DNA of 64,000 bases. Origin: Schaalia radingae (GTDB taxonomy: Bacteria; Actinomycetota; Actinomycetes; Actinomycetales; Actinomycetaceae). The stretch lies in assembly GCF_900106055.1 (NCBI RefSeq), contig NZ_LT629792.1, positions 310,001 through 374,000 of the forward strand, given 5' to 3'. The position numbers and the translations under genes were made by a program. Below the pieces are notes generated by a model that had not been told where the DNA came from, made no database searches, and worked only from the letters and a program-made list of their open reading frames with translations. Below are positions 29,017 to 40,646 of the stretch, piece by piece (position 1 is the first letter of the stretch; the number at the start of each line of letters is the position of its first letter).

Positions 29017-29322
29017 GGAACCATTCCACCTGATAACAGGCATTGAGCGCTATCGGGGAAAGCCCTGAGATCTCCCTGAGGCACCCGAGCATTCGTCCAC
29101 TTTCGCCCTGGCAGCCCCTTCGCAGATGCGCGGTCGCCCTCGCCAATGAGGAGCCGGTGGGCGAGGCGGTGAGCGGACGGAATTATTCTTCTGGCGAATT
29201 GTGGAAGCTTTCAGCGCTTTCAAGGCCTGCGCGCGGTGACCAAGGTCCCAGTTTTGGTAGAGTTGGCACGAAGGCGCCCGAGGACGGGTGCGTCACGAGA
29301 GAAACGAGAGATGAGGACCTCG
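29017..29322. other. Intergenic region between pspC-like gene and ppdK
   Basis: About 306 bases between divergent genes. Frames that continue upstream of ppdK have no family similarity and lack ribosome-binding sites. I see no convincing promoter hexamers, although both genes need one here. Confidence 0.4.
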
Positions 29323-32034
<2,712 letters not shown>

Positions 32035-32117
32035 TCCGCGCCGCACCTGTTCAGGCAGCGCCGTCACGCCGGCCGCGTCGGCCGCGTCGATGAGCTGTCT
32101 GTCGGTGCATTAGCTGC

Positions 32118-32163
32118 AAGGGCTGTACCTGGTATCACTGCCGGGTACAGCCCTTCGCGTTTT
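32118..32163 (+). terminator. Intrinsic-type terminator after ppdK
   Basis: A perfect 12-bp stem (32118-32129, AAGGGCTGTACC, with 32144-32155) has a 14-base loop and is followed by TCGCG then TTTT. It lies 84 bases after the ppdK stop. The T-run is short and displaced, so efficiency may be partial. Confidence 0.75.
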
Positions 32164-32207
32164 CGCGTGGCGGTGTGGCGGGCCGGTGGTGTGGCGGGCC
32201 GCCGGGG

Positions 32208-32386
32208 TGCACGACTTACTAAAACTAAGCGCCCCAGATGCACGACTCACTAAATTTAACGCCCCGCCATTTCGGCCGATTTTCAAACACGCTGGTCACG
32301 GGGTATTTGGATTGTCGAGGGCGTCCCTATCCACTGTTGATCAAGGGGATTGTGCAAAAATTGGAGACTTTTTAGTGAGTTGTGCA
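32208..32386. repeat. Mirror-image repeat array A (two outer-left and two outer-right copies)
   Basis: Four copies of an approximately 20-25 bp element beginning TGCAC. Two are on the plus strand, starting at 32208 and 32239 (31 bp apart). Two are on the minus strand, starting at 32356 and 32386 (30 bp apart). The arms point inward across a centre of about 70-90 bp. The copies read TGCACGACTTACTAAAACTA, TGCACGACTCACTAAATTTA, TGCACAATCCCCTTGATC and TGCACAACTCACTAAAAA. The same family, spacing and orientation recur at 50745-50984. A transcript through the array could fold into a long imperfect hairpin. The function is unknown. Confidence 0.85.
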
Positions 32387-32598
32387 CGTGTGAAGGCTGA
32401 ATCCAGGGCATGGTGCGCTCCTTGTCCTGGAGTGACATGACCGGGGGCGGGGCCAGCGGGCGCCCTCGTCGATGTGCCTCGACTGCTCAATGGTGAGCGA
32501 AGTCATGCCGGTGTGACGAAAAGACAAAAAATCCTGAAGTGTCGCAAAAATGGCTGTTCTGTTGCCAAAACGGAACCAATGAGACTGAGCACGATGCT

Positions 32599-32627
32599 AG
32601 TAAAGTTAGTGGCACCTAAGTTATACT
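32599..32627 (+). promoter_or_regulatory. Candidate promoter and metal-repressor-like operator of the iron operon
   Basis: TATACT at 32622-32627 is a good -10; the -35 (AGTAAA, 32599-32604) is weak. Between them lies the dyad TTAG-N6-CTAA (32606-32619). Its half-sites and spacing match part of the DtxR/IdeR consensus, although the full 19-bp match is poor (about 11 of 19). The site is about 95 bases before the FTR1 start. Iron-dependent repression is plausible for the operon but not shown. Confidence 0.4.
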
Positions 32628-32721
32628 GCGTTGAGCAGCAAAGAAGAAAAGTCAGGCACGTCGATTGGTCTTGTCGCCAGCGGTCGGAAGCTTAACTTAC
32701 GAAATAAGGGAGGCTCACATC

Positions 32722-34389
32722 GTGAGCACAGCTCGACTCGAGCATCGCATTGAGCCACAGCGCCTAGTCGGTGTGGCATGCGTCGTAGCGTTAATGGCAA
32801 TCCTTATGGCAATGCTGGCACTGCCCGCTCATGCGCAACCAGCCCCAGCATCCACACTCATCTCAGCAGAACAACCGGCACACGACTCATGGAGCTCCGT
32901 GGCCAAAGAGATGGGCTCGATTCTGGACGACGCAGTGGAGAAATACCAGGGAGGCGACGCAAAAGGCGGTAAAGACACCGTCAATGTGGCGTACTACCAG
33001 CGCTATGAGACGCTTGGCTTTGAAAAGCAGGTCATGGCGCGTATCTCCGGTGCACGCGTGTCGACAGTGGAGATGGAATTCTCGCTGCTGAAGAAAGCCA
33101 TGAGTGACGGTGACGATGCGGGAGTGACTCAGCACGCCGACACCCTCAAGACCATGCTGGTTGAAGACGCGGCAACCCTTGACGGCGGCTCAGCCGACGG
33201 CGAGTCATACAGCCCCGGACCGTGGGGCCAGGTCGCCAAGGAAATGAACGGCATCCTCGATGAGGCCGTGGACCACTTCAAGAACGGTGACATTGAAGCT
33301 GGCAAGGACACCGTGAACGTGGCGTACTACCAGCGATACGAAACTCTCGGATTTGAAAAGCAGGTCATGGCGCGTATCTCCGGCACTCGCGTGTCGACAG
33401 TGGAGATGGAATTCTCGCTGCTGAAAAAGGCGATGAACGATGGCAATGCTGACGTTGTCGACCAGCACGCCACCACGCTGAAGAACTACATTCGTGAAGA
33501 TGCCAACACCCTCGATGGGTACGAAGGAACAGGTGCGACCGAAAGCAGCCCGTGGCTGTCCGCATTCCTGCCCGCCTTCCTCATCATCTTGCGTGAAGGC
33601 TTCGAGGCAATCCTTGTTGTCGGCGCTGTCATCGCCTACCTGATCAAAGCGGGCCACGGTGACAAGACCAAAGTCGTGTGGGCCGGCACCGGAGTCGCCA
33701 TCGTGTGCTCCATTGTGCTGGCTGTGCTGCTGAGCAACATCACGGCACTTGCCGGACATAACCAAGAACTCATCGAAGGCCTCACAGCACTGCTGGCTGT
33801 GGCCATGCTCATCTGGGTGTCCAACTGGATGATCGGCAAGTCAAGCCAGGCGGCCTGGGATCGGTTCATCAAGTCGAAGACGGAGCGCTCCTTGTCGCAG
33901 GGCTCCCTGTTCTCACTGGCCTTCATCGCATTCCTCGCGGTTTTCCGTGAAGGCGCAGAAACAATCCTGTTCTACCTTCCTGTCATCGCCCAAGCTGGCA
34001 ACCAGGTGCATTACGTGTGGGTCGGTCTGGGCGTAGGCGCTGTGTGCCTGGTCATCGTCTACCTGATGATCCGACTGCTGGCTGTCAGAATCCCGCTGCG
34101 ACCATTCTTCATCGTCACATCGATTCTGCTGGCGATCATGGCGATCACATTCACCGGCTCCGGTATCAAGGAGCTACAGGAAGCTGACGCGTTCCCGCTG
34201 ACACCAATCAACGGGGCGCCCACCATAGATCTTCTGGGAATCTATCCCAGAGTCGAGAACCTGGCTGCTCAAGGTCTCGTTCTCCTGATCATTATCGGCC
34301 TGTTCGTTTGGGGCTCCCGACGTAATCGGGCGCAGGCTGCAGCCGATAATGCCACCCCATCTGAAGATAAAACGGAGACAGTTCAATGA
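32722..34389 (+). CDS. FTR1-family iron permease with duplicated extracytoplasmic domain
   Basis: About 555 residues from GTG 32722, set by AAGGGAGG eight bases upstream. A signal segment (about 15-37) is followed by two tandem copies of a roughly 100-residue helical domain (about 50-150 and 165-265). The C-terminal half is an FTR1 permease of about seven membrane helices with two REGxE iron-transport motifs: LREGFEAILVV and VFREGAETILFY. FTR1 permeases import iron at the cytoplasmic membrane. The two soluble copies share long identical DNA runs with an offset of exactly 333 bases. The stop overlaps the next gene (ATGA). It leads an iron-uptake operon that runs to apbE. Confidence 0.92.
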   Translation: MSTARLEHRIEPQRLVGVACVVALMAILMAMLALPAHAQPAPASTLISAEQPAHDSWSSVAKEMGSILDDAVEKYQGGDAKGGKDTVNVAYYQRYETLGFEKQVMARISGARVSTVEMEFSLLKKAMSDGDDAGVTQHADTLKTMLVEDAATLDGGSADGESYSPGPWGQVAKEMNGILDEAVDHFKNGDIEAGKDTVNVAYYQRYETLGFEKQVMARISGTRVSTVEMEFSLLKKAMNDGNADVVDQHATTLKNYIREDANTLDGYEGTGATESSPWLSAFLPAFLIILREGFEAILVVGAVIAYLIKAGHGDKTKVVWAGTGVAIVCSIVLAVLLSNITALAGHNQELIEGLTALLAVAMLIWVSNWMIGKSSQAAWDRFIKSKTERSLSQGSLFSLAFIAFLAVFREGAETILFYLPVIAQAGNQVHYVWVGLGVGAVCLVIVYLMIRLLAVRIPLRPFFIVTSILLAIMAITFTGSGIKELQEADAFPLTPINGAPTIDLLGIYPRVENLAAQGLVLLIIIGLFVWGSRRNRAQAAADNATPSEDKTETVQ

Positions 34390-35057
34390 AAATTCGTTTA
34401 CGTCAAGTCGGTGCTGCTCTGACTGCACTCGTTGTTGCCGGTACGCTCGGTGCCTGCTCACAGCAGGGATCAACCAATGAGAGCGGCGCCTCTGACAACT
34501 CCACCACTCAGTCCGCTGCAGGCGACGCTGCTGAAAGCGCTGGTGGCGACGCAGCGGCTGCCCCAGGTGAAGACGCAGGCTTCCAGGAAAACCCGCTCGG
34601 CGATGACATTTACCTGGACAACGACCGCGTGAAGGTCGGCGGCGTCTACTTCCAGCCCGTTGACATGGAGCCTCAGATGGGTGTTCCCAAAGAGGAATCA
34701 TCCATGCACCTCGAAGCTGACATTGCAGCTGGTGAAAACGACCTGGGCTACGGCGTCGGCGACTTCATCCCCGGCCTGACCGTGACCTACAAGCTGTACA
34801 AGGCAGGCACCAAGGATGTCGTGCAGGAAGGCGCCTTCATGCCGATGGTTGCCAACGACGGCCCGCACTACGGCCTGAACCTGCCCAAGCTGGATGCAGG
34901 CACCTACGACGTTGAAATCACCATCGAGTCTCCTGAAAAGGACGGCTGGATGCTGCACGTCGACAAGACCACTGGTGTGACCGGCCGCTACTGGACTGAG
35001 CCGCTGGTTGCAACGTTCAAGAACTTCCAGTGGGATCCAACCGCTGTCGAATGGTGA
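34386..35057 (+). CDS. P19-type periplasmic iron-transport lipoprotein
   Basis: A 223-residue protein. A lipoprotein signal ends in LGAC with the modified Cys near residue 24, then comes a Ser/Ala-rich linker and an Fe2+-transport P19 domain (about 75-215). Conserved-looking metal-ligand residues sit in MEPQMGV, SSMHLEADI and NDGPHYGLN. P19 proteins bind iron (and copper) outside the membrane and hand it to an FTR1 permease. The start overlaps the FTR1 stop by four bases, a tight coupling that fits a receptor-permease pair. The gene is followed by a GC-rich hairpin. Confidence 0.92.
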   Translation: MKIRLRQVGAALTALVVAGTLGACSQQGSTNESGASDNSTTQSAAGDAAESAGGDAAAAPGEDAGFQENPLGDDIYLDNDRVKVGGVYFQPVDMEPQMGVPKEESSMHLEADIAAGENDLGYGVGDFIPGLTVTYKLYKAGTKDVVQEGAFMPMVANDGPHYGLNLPKLDAGTYDVEITIESPEKDGWMLHVDKTTGVTGRYWTEPLVATFKNFQWDPTAVEW

Positions 35058-35087
35058 GCCTGACCTGCACCATTTGTTAAACGTATG

Positions 35088-35123
35088 AGCTGGGGCAGGG
35101 TGCTTGCGCACCCGGCCCCAGCT
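35088..35123 (+). other. GC-rich hairpin between P19 and DUF2318 genes
   Basis: A 9-bp stem (35088-35096 with 35115-35123) continues, after one mismatch, into a 6-bp inner stem with a 4-base loop. No T-run follows. In the middle of an operon it more likely tunes mRNA stability or attenuates the downstream genes than ends transcription, so the FTR1-P19 pair may be made in excess. Confidence 0.6.
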
Positions 35124-35148
35124 TGGTGCGTCAATGAAAGGTTGATTG

Positions 35149-36429
35149 ATGATTCAGCAGATTGTTGAAATAGTCTCCACCACTCTCTTGCTGGCACTCG
35201 CCCTTGGTGCTCTCAGCGCGGCAGTACCCAGCATGGGGGGAGGCCAAAAAGGCCGCAAACCTGGATACCGCTCCATTATCTGGGGTGCGCTTGTGGGAGT
35301 CGCCCTCGGCGGTGTACTGACCATCGTGCACCTGCTGATTCCGCGTCAGATCAACCGCCAAGACATCACGTTCTGGGCGCTGATTCCCACAGTCATCCTG
35401 GCCGCTGTGACCCTCGTGATGGTGTGGCGGGTACGGGGTCGTGCTCGAAAAGGCGTTGAGGCAAGCTCAACGCAGCGTCGCGCAGCGCTGTGGGTTGCTG
35501 CAGCATATGCAGCCATGGCGACCTTCCGGGTGGCCCCCACCGCGCTCCTTCAGATCCGAACCTTCGTCTCTCCCAACACGTCCCTGGTGTCCACCGACAC
35601 CGTCAAGAACATCGTCGGATACCTCATCGGCGTCGCCCTGGTCGCCCTGCTGGCCGTGGGTGTGCGCAAACTGTGCGAACGCGGTGCCCTGCTGGCACCG
35701 ATCATGTCAACAGTGGGTGTCGGTATCCTGACACTGACACACGTGATCCTTATCGTCCGCATACTGCAGGCCAAGCGGATCATTCACCTGCCCGGCGCGA
35801 TCTTCGAATCCATCGCGTGGACCATCAACCACGAAGATGCCATCACCCTGGTGGCCACCGCACTGGTCGCAGTGGCCTCAATCCTGGTGTGGATCCGGTC
35901 GCGATCGTTGCCCAAGGACGGTCCGAACCCTGCTGTGCGTCGCCTCCGCCTGGCTGAAGCAAAGTCGTGGCGCCGCCTGTCTGCCGGCTCCCTCTTGGCA
36001 TGTGCGGCAGCAGGTGCCGTGCTGACTATTGGGGCTGCAATCAGTTCGGCAACCGTTGAACTGTCCCAACCTGAACCGTTCGAAGTGTCAGGTGACCAGG
36101 CAGTCGTGCAGCTCGATAAAGTCTCAGATGGGCATTTGCACCGATTCGCCTACACCACGTCAACAGGCATTGAAGTGCGTTTCATCGTCATCCAGAAAGC
36201 CGGATCCTCCTTCGGGGTGGGCCTGGATGCGTGCGAGATCTGCGGCCCGACCGGGTATTACGAAAAAGACGGCAAAGTCATCTGCAAGCTGTGCGAAGTG
36301 GCCATGAACATCGCCACGATCGGATTCAAGGGCGGATGCAACCCGATCCCGATTGACTATGAAGTGTCGAACGGCACGCTGTCGGTGCCCATCGCCCAAC
36401 TTGAAGCTGCAGCGAGCGTCTTCGCATGA
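35149..36429 (+). CDS. DUF2318 Fe-S-type membrane protein of the iron uptake locus
   Basis: About 426 residues. Eight or so membrane helices (about 5-310) are followed by a soluble C-terminal DUF2318 domain. That domain has cysteines in CEICGPTGYY, ICKLCEVAMN and GGCNPIPIDY, a likely metal or Fe-S centre. Members of this family sit beside P19/FTR1 iron systems, and the cluster suggests electron transfer for iron reduction across the membrane. I use the ATG at 35149, with GAAAGG seven bases upstream. The redox role is inferred from the cysteines and from the flavin genes downstream. Confidence 0.88.
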   Translation: MIQQIVEIVSTTLLLALALGALSAAVPSMGGGQKGRKPGYRSIIWGALVGVALGGVLTIVHLLIPRQINRQDITFWALIPTVILAAVTLVMVWRVRGRARKGVEASSTQRRAALWVAAAYAAMATFRVAPTALLQIRTFVSPNTSLVSTDTVKNIVGYLIGVALVALLAVGVRKLCERGALLAPIMSTVGVGILTLTHVILIVRILQAKRIIHLPGAIFESIAWTINHEDAITLVATALVAVASILVWIRSRSLPKDGPNPAVRRLRLAEAKSWRRLSAGSLLACAAAGAVLTIGAAISSATVELSQPEPFEVSGDQAVVQLDKVSDGHLHRFAYTTSTGIEVRFIVIQKAGSSFGVGLDACEICGPTGYYEKDGKVICKLCEVAMNIATIGFKGGCNPIPIDYEVSNGTLSVPIAQLEAAASVFA

Positions 36430-36499
36430 TCTGCTGTTCAGCGCCCCATTGCGTGCACATAATTCGACATCACGGTGAACGAAGTCAGGATGTGACAAC

Positions 36500-37789
36500 A
36501 TGTTTCTGAGAATGCTCAAAGGAGCACTGTTCCGTCAGCGTGGCCGCCACCTCATGATTGCCTTGACTGTCGCGCTCGGCGCGTCGGTTGCGACATCCAT
36601 GCTGTCAGTCATGTTCGACGTGGGCGACAAGATCAACCAGGAGCTGAAAAACTACGGCGCCAACATTGTGGTGCGCCCTAAGGGCGCGGCCGTGGTCCAG
36701 GATCTGTATCAGTTCGACACTCCGGTTGAACAGGAAGCATTCCTTCAGGAAGACGAGCTCGGCAACATCAAGACCATCTTCTGGACCTACAACATCGTTG
36801 ACTTTTCGCCGCTGCTGTCCGTACCGGTGACAACAACCGGCCAGTCATCCACCGATGACAGCATTGAACTGACCGGCACATGGTTCAGTCACGATCTCAA
36901 ACTCCCCACAGGCGACACGGTGACAACCGGCCTGACCAACCTGCGTGGATGGTGGACAATGGACGGCGCGTGGCCCCAGGACGGAGACGACAACTCCGTC
37001 ATCGTCGGCTCGAAACTGGCGCAGACTCAAGGATGGAGCGTCGGGCAGACAATCCCGCTGTCAGCACGCGGACACAGCCAGGACGTCACCATTTCCGGTA
37101 TCTTCACCTCAGATGGAGATGAAGACTCCCAGATTTACGCGCCCCTGCATCTGGCTCAGACATTCCTGGACAAGCCCGGCGCCGTCGGATCTGTTGAAGT
37201 GTCGGCTCTGACCACCCCTGACAACGACCTGGCACGAAAAGCCGCCAAGAACCCTGCATCCCTGTCGCTGACTGAGAGGGAAACCTGGTACTGCACCGCC
37301 TACGTGTCCTCCATTGCCTACCAGATCGAAGAAGCCATGACAGATGCCGTGGCGCGGCCGGTGCGTCAGGTCTCAGAATCTGAAGGCATCATCATGGAGA
37401 AGACCCAGATGCTGATGCTGCTGGTGACGGTTCTGTCACTGGCCGGATCGGCACTGGCGATCGCGAACCTGGTGACCGCCAACGTGATGGAACGGGCTCC
37501 CGAAATCGGCTTGCTCAAAGCAGTGGGAGCGAAAGACAACGCCGTTGTGCGCATGCTGCTGGCAGAAATCACGATCGTCGGCCTGGTGGGCGGCGTCGCC
37601 GGATACTTCGCCGGCATCGGATTCGCCCAGATCATCGGCCGAACCGTCTTTTCCTCCTCCATCGCAGTTGCGCCCGTAGTGGCCGGAATCGTTGCAGTGC
37701 TTGTGACGATCGTGGTGCTGGCAGGCTCGATTCCTGCCATACGCTTCCTGCTGGGGCTGCGGCCGGCAGAAGTGCTTCACGGAAGGTGA
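36500..37789 (+). CDS. FtsX/MacB-type ABC transporter permease (first)
   Basis: A 429-residue permease with one N-terminal membrane helix, a large extracytoplasmic domain of MacB-PCD type (about 50-285) and three C-terminal helices forming the FtsX domain (about 300-425, with VMERAPEIGLLKAVGAKD). Pairs of such permeases with one ATPase usually do mechanical work outside the membrane rather than simple import. Here they are embedded in the P19/FTR1 locus, as in the p19-type clusters known from Campylobacter and bifidobacteria. The second permease follows after six bases. Confidence 0.9.
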   Translation: MFLRMLKGALFRQRGRHLMIALTVALGASVATSMLSVMFDVGDKINQELKNYGANIVVRPKGAAVVQDLYQFDTPVEQEAFLQEDELGNIKTIFWTYNIVDFSPLLSVPVTTTGQSSTDDSIELTGTWFSHDLKLPTGDTVTTGLTNLRGWWTMDGAWPQDGDDNSVIVGSKLAQTQGWSVGQTIPLSARGHSQDVTISGIFTSDGDEDSQIYAPLHLAQTFLDKPGAVGSVEVSALTTPDNDLARKAAKNPASLSLTERETWYCTAYVSSIAYQIEEAMTDAVARPVRQVSESEGIIMEKTQMLMLLVTVLSLAGSALAIANLVTANVMERAPEIGLLKAVGAKDNAVVRMLLAEITIVGLVGGVAGYFAGIGFAQIIGRTVFSSSIAVAPVVAGIVAVLVTIVVLAGSIPAIRFLLGLRPAEVLHGR

Positions 37790-37795
37790 TAGTCG

Positions 37796-39247
37796 GTGAA
37801 TAAGAGAAAAATGTACTGGCGCATGGTCACATCCTCGATCCTGCGTCGTCGATCCCGCGTGCTGATCGCAGTTCTTGCTGTTGCCATCGGCGCCACGACC
37901 CTGTCGGGACTGGCTGCCATCGCCATTGACGTGCCCAGCCAGATGGCGCAGGAAATGCGCCTGTACGGCGCGAACCTCGTGGTCGTCCCCTCCGAGAAGA
38001 ACGACAACCTGACTGACCAGACCATCAACCGCATCGACGAAGTGGTGAAATCGTCGGGTTCAACGCTCGTTGGCTCAGCTGCTTTCGACTACCAGCCGGT
38101 GTCCATCAACGACCAGCCGTACGTGGCGGCAGGAACCGACATTGATGCTGTCAAGGCAATCAACCCGTACTGGTACATCGAAGGTGAATGGCCCTCAGCC
38201 GACGGGCAGGTGCTCATCGGCCGTGAAATCGCCTCCACCATTGATGCCAAAGTGGGCGACTCGATCACCGTGTCGCAGCTCGCCGAAGGCGCCTCCTCGG
38301 CTGCCCCCCAGTCCGGCGGGCAGGACGCATCGACCGCTCCGGGCACCACAGCGATGAGCGGGGCCCCTGAGATCCCCGAAGGCTCCCACATGATGCCCGA
38401 CGGCACGATCATGAAGAACAGCGAGATGCCCGGATACGACCCGTCGAAGAACGTGGACGGAATCTACGTTGGAGACCAGCCGCAAAGCGCTCAGTCCGGT
38501 GCGCCGACCACAAAGAAGGACGCGATCGAACAGCTGACGCAGAACAAGCCGACCGCTCCGGTCGCCCCAGGCAACGGCAAGGGGCAGGCGCCCGATCCGG
38601 TCGACACACGCGACATCTCACTGACAGTGTCCGGAATCCTTGAAACAGGTGGATCAGAAGACGGCTTCCTGTTCATGAGCACCGCCGACATGTCGCAGCT
38701 GACCGGCAAGGACACAAGCTACGGCGTATCTGAATATTCGGTTGCCGGGCAGGCGGAAGCCGTCTCCGCCCTCGCCAAGCAAATCAATGACGCAGTCGAC
38801 GGCGTGAAGGCCTCGACAGTGACCCGACTGACCCATTCTGACGAGGGCGTCCTGACGATGCTGCGCTCGCTGATGGGGATGATCACGATCATCGTGCTGG
38901 CTTTGACGATGATCGGCGTGTCCACCACGATGATGGCTGTGGTTGCGGAACGACGCAATGAAATCGGCCTGCGCAAAGCTCTGGGAGCTCACTCGAAATC
39001 AATCGTGCGTGAATTTCTTGGTGAAGGCGTCATGCTCGGCATTCTGGGCGGTGCGATCGGCGCGGTGCTCGGCTACCTTCTGGCGATCGTGATCTGTCTG
39101 AACGTCTTCCACCGGACAATCGCATTCCACCCGCTGATGGGAGTGGTTACTGTGCTCGCATCAGTGATCATCGCGACGCTGGCATGTCTGATTCCAGTGC
39201 GTCGCGCCCTCGACGTTGACCCTGCACTGGTGCTGCGCGGAGAATAA
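37796..39247 (+). CDS. FtsX/MacB-type ABC transporter permease (second)
   Basis: A 483-residue partner permease starting at GTG, with the same plan: one N-terminal helix, an extracytoplasmic region (about 55-335) and a C-terminal FtsX domain (about 345-480, with VVAERRNEIGLRKALGAHS). The outer domain holds an inserted Pro/Gln/Met-rich segment (about 165-270, with several Met residues such as HMMPDGTIM) that could bind metal. That reading of the Met residues is speculative. It lies between the other permease and the ATPase and is co-transcribed with them. Confidence 0.9.
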   Translation: MNKRKMYWRMVTSSILRRRSRVLIAVLAVAIGATTLSGLAAIAIDVPSQMAQEMRLYGANLVVVPSEKNDNLTDQTINRIDEVVKSSGSTLVGSAAFDYQPVSINDQPYVAAGTDIDAVKAINPYWYIEGEWPSADGQVLIGREIASTIDAKVGDSITVSQLAEGASSAAPQSGGQDASTAPGTTAMSGAPEIPEGSHMMPDGTIMKNSEMPGYDPSKNVDGIYVGDQPQSAQSGAPTTKKDAIEQLTQNKPTAPVAPGNGKGQAPDPVDTRDISLTVSGILETGGSEDGFLFMSTADMSQLTGKDTSYGVSEYSVAGQAEAVSALAKQINDAVDGVKASTVTRLTHSDEGVLTMLRSLMGMITIIVLALTMIGVSTTMMAVVAERRNEIGLRKALGAHSKSIVREFLGEGVMLGILGGAIGAVLGYLLAIVICLNVFHRTIAFHPLMGVVTVLASVIIATLACLIPVRRALDVDPALVLRGE

Positions 39248-39256
39248 GGAGAAACA

Positions 39257-40045
39257 ATGACATCACAGGCGACGAACGACCTGCTCACCCTCGAGCACGT
39301 CTCGAAAATCTACGGCGACCTGCACGCACTGGATGACGTGTCGCTGAGCGTGCCGACAGGGCAGTGGCTGTCGATTGTGGGCCCGTCCGGGTCAGGCAAG
39401 ACCACGATGATGAACATCGTGGGATGCATGGACCGCCCCACCAAAGGCACCGTGACGCTCGACGGGCGCGACATTTCCGAGCTGACCGCCTCCGAACTGA
39501 CGACCGTGCGCTGCCAGACCATCGGCCTGATTTTCCAGCAGTTCCACCTGATTCCGCACCTGACCGCCCTCGAAAATGTCATGGTCGCCCAGTACTACCA
39601 CTCGGTGCCCAACGAAAAGGAAGCGCTGGCGGCACTGGACCGGGTGGGACTGGCCGATCGCGCCACCCACCTGCCGCGACAGCTGTCCGGCGGCGAGCAG
39701 CAGCGCGTGTGCGTGGCCAGGGCCCTGATCAACTACCCGAAACTGGTGCTGGCTGATGAGCCGACCGGTAACCTCGATGAGCACAATGAACAGATCGTGC
39801 TGGATATTTTCCGTCAGCTTCATGCCGATGGAACCACGCTGATCGTGGTGACTCACGACGCCCTCGTCGCTTCGTGTGGCCAGCGGGAAATCCGCCTGGA
39901 TCACGGTAAAGTCGCCAGGGAAACGTGGCACGACCACGACCGGGACAATGCGGAAGCTGCAGGCGCGGCGTCGAGGAACCTGGCAACGGGTCGCGACGTG
40001 AAAGAAAAGGTTCCAACCCCTGAACCCCGTGACGATGCGTCCTGA
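39257..40045 (+). CDS. MacB/LolD-type ABC transporter ATPase
   Basis: A 262-residue ATPase with Walker A GPSGSGKTT (about 40-48), the signature LSGGEQQRVCVARAL (about 141-155), Walker B LVLADEPTGNLD (about 161-172) and the H-loop THD. EPTGNLD is typical of the MacB/FtsE/LolD group and matches the two FtsX-type permeases. AAGGAG precedes the ATG. The charged C-terminal extension of about 35 residues is unremarkable. It energises the permease pair of the iron locus. Confidence 0.95.
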   Translation: MTSQATNDLLTLEHVSKIYGDLHALDDVSLSVPTGQWLSIVGPSGSGKTTMMNIVGCMDRPTKGTVTLDGRDISELTASELTTVRCQTIGLIFQQFHLIPHLTALENVMVAQYYHSVPNEKEALAALDRVGLADRATHLPRQLSGGEQQRVCVARALINYPKLVLADEPTGNLDEHNEQIVLDIFRQLHADGTTLIVVTHDALVASCGQREIRLDHGKVARETWHDHDRDNAEAAGAASRNLATGRDVKEKVPTPEPRDDAS

Positions 40046-40082
40046 GGCGCCCGAACACTGTCAGCAATGAGATGAATCGCAG

Positions 40083-40646
40083 ATGACTAACATGACGTCT
40101 TCACAGTTTTCACGACTTGTCACCATGGGGTCGCTCGGCGGGCTCGGCATGATGATTCTGAGCGCGTGTGGCCCGTCGATCCCACCGGTGGACATGTCAC
40201 TTCCCATGAATGACGGAGAGTACACCGGGGAGTCCAATCCTGACGAACAGGGAGCCATCGGCACTGTTCATATTACGGTGGAAGGCGGCAAGATCACCTC
40301 CACCTCATATGAAACCCGCATGAAGGACGGCGAGCTCAAGGACCAGAACTACGGGACGACCAGCGCCGGCGAAGTGGGCAACAAGGATTACTACAAGCGC
40401 GCCCAGAAAGCGGTGGAGGCGTTCAACAAGTATTCCGACGAGCTGACGGCCACGAACGACCCCAACGAAGTTGATGTCATTTCAGGCGCCACTGTTGCGC
40501 ACAGTCAGTTCATGCAGGCGGCGATCCGAGCCATCCAGACCGCTCAGGGAGTGGAAACCCAGTCCGGGGAGGATGCGGCCGACCAGATCGACGTGCCGGG
40601 CCTGGACTTCAGCGACGATGACCAGCTCGACGAGTTCTCCAACTGA
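40083..40646 (+). CDS. FMN-binding lipoprotein, likely flavinylated
   Basis: A 187-residue protein. A lipoprotein signal ends in LSAC (Cys near residue 29), and an FMN_bind domain follows (about 45-160). The motif DVISGAT fits the D-x-x-[ST]-G-A-T rule for covalent FMN attachment by ApbE, with Thr137 as the acceptor. The next gene encodes ApbE itself, overlapping by 29 bases in the chosen model. Such exported flavoproteins carry electrons outside the membrane. In this operon the likely use is reduction of ferric iron for the FTR1/P19 system. The attachment and electron path are inferred from the motif and neighbours. Confidence 0.9.
   Translation: MTNMTSSQFSRLVTMGSLGGLGMMILSACGPSIPPVDMSLPMNDGEYTGESNPDEQGAIGTVHITVEGGKITSTSYETRMKDGELKDQNYGTTSAGEVGNKDYYKRAQKAVEAFNKYSDELTATNDPNEVDVISGATVAHSQFMQAAIRAIQTAQGVETQSGEDAADQIDVPGLDFSDDDQLDEFSN

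Noticed and set aside
29236..29322. Upstream start for pyruvate phosphate dikinase
   Set aside because: The extra 29 residues are not part of the family and the start lacks a ribosome-binding site, while ATG 29323 has GAGGA and begins at the conserved N-terminus.
32186..32440. An open frame of 84 codons across array A
   Set aside because: It crosses all the repeat copies, whose 30-31 bp step does not keep a reading frame, has no ribosome-binding site and resembles no family.
36450..36470. A TGCACATAATTC block before the first FtsX permease as another array unit
   Set aside because: It is a single copy matching only the first bases of the element, without a partner at 30-31 bp or in inverted orientation.
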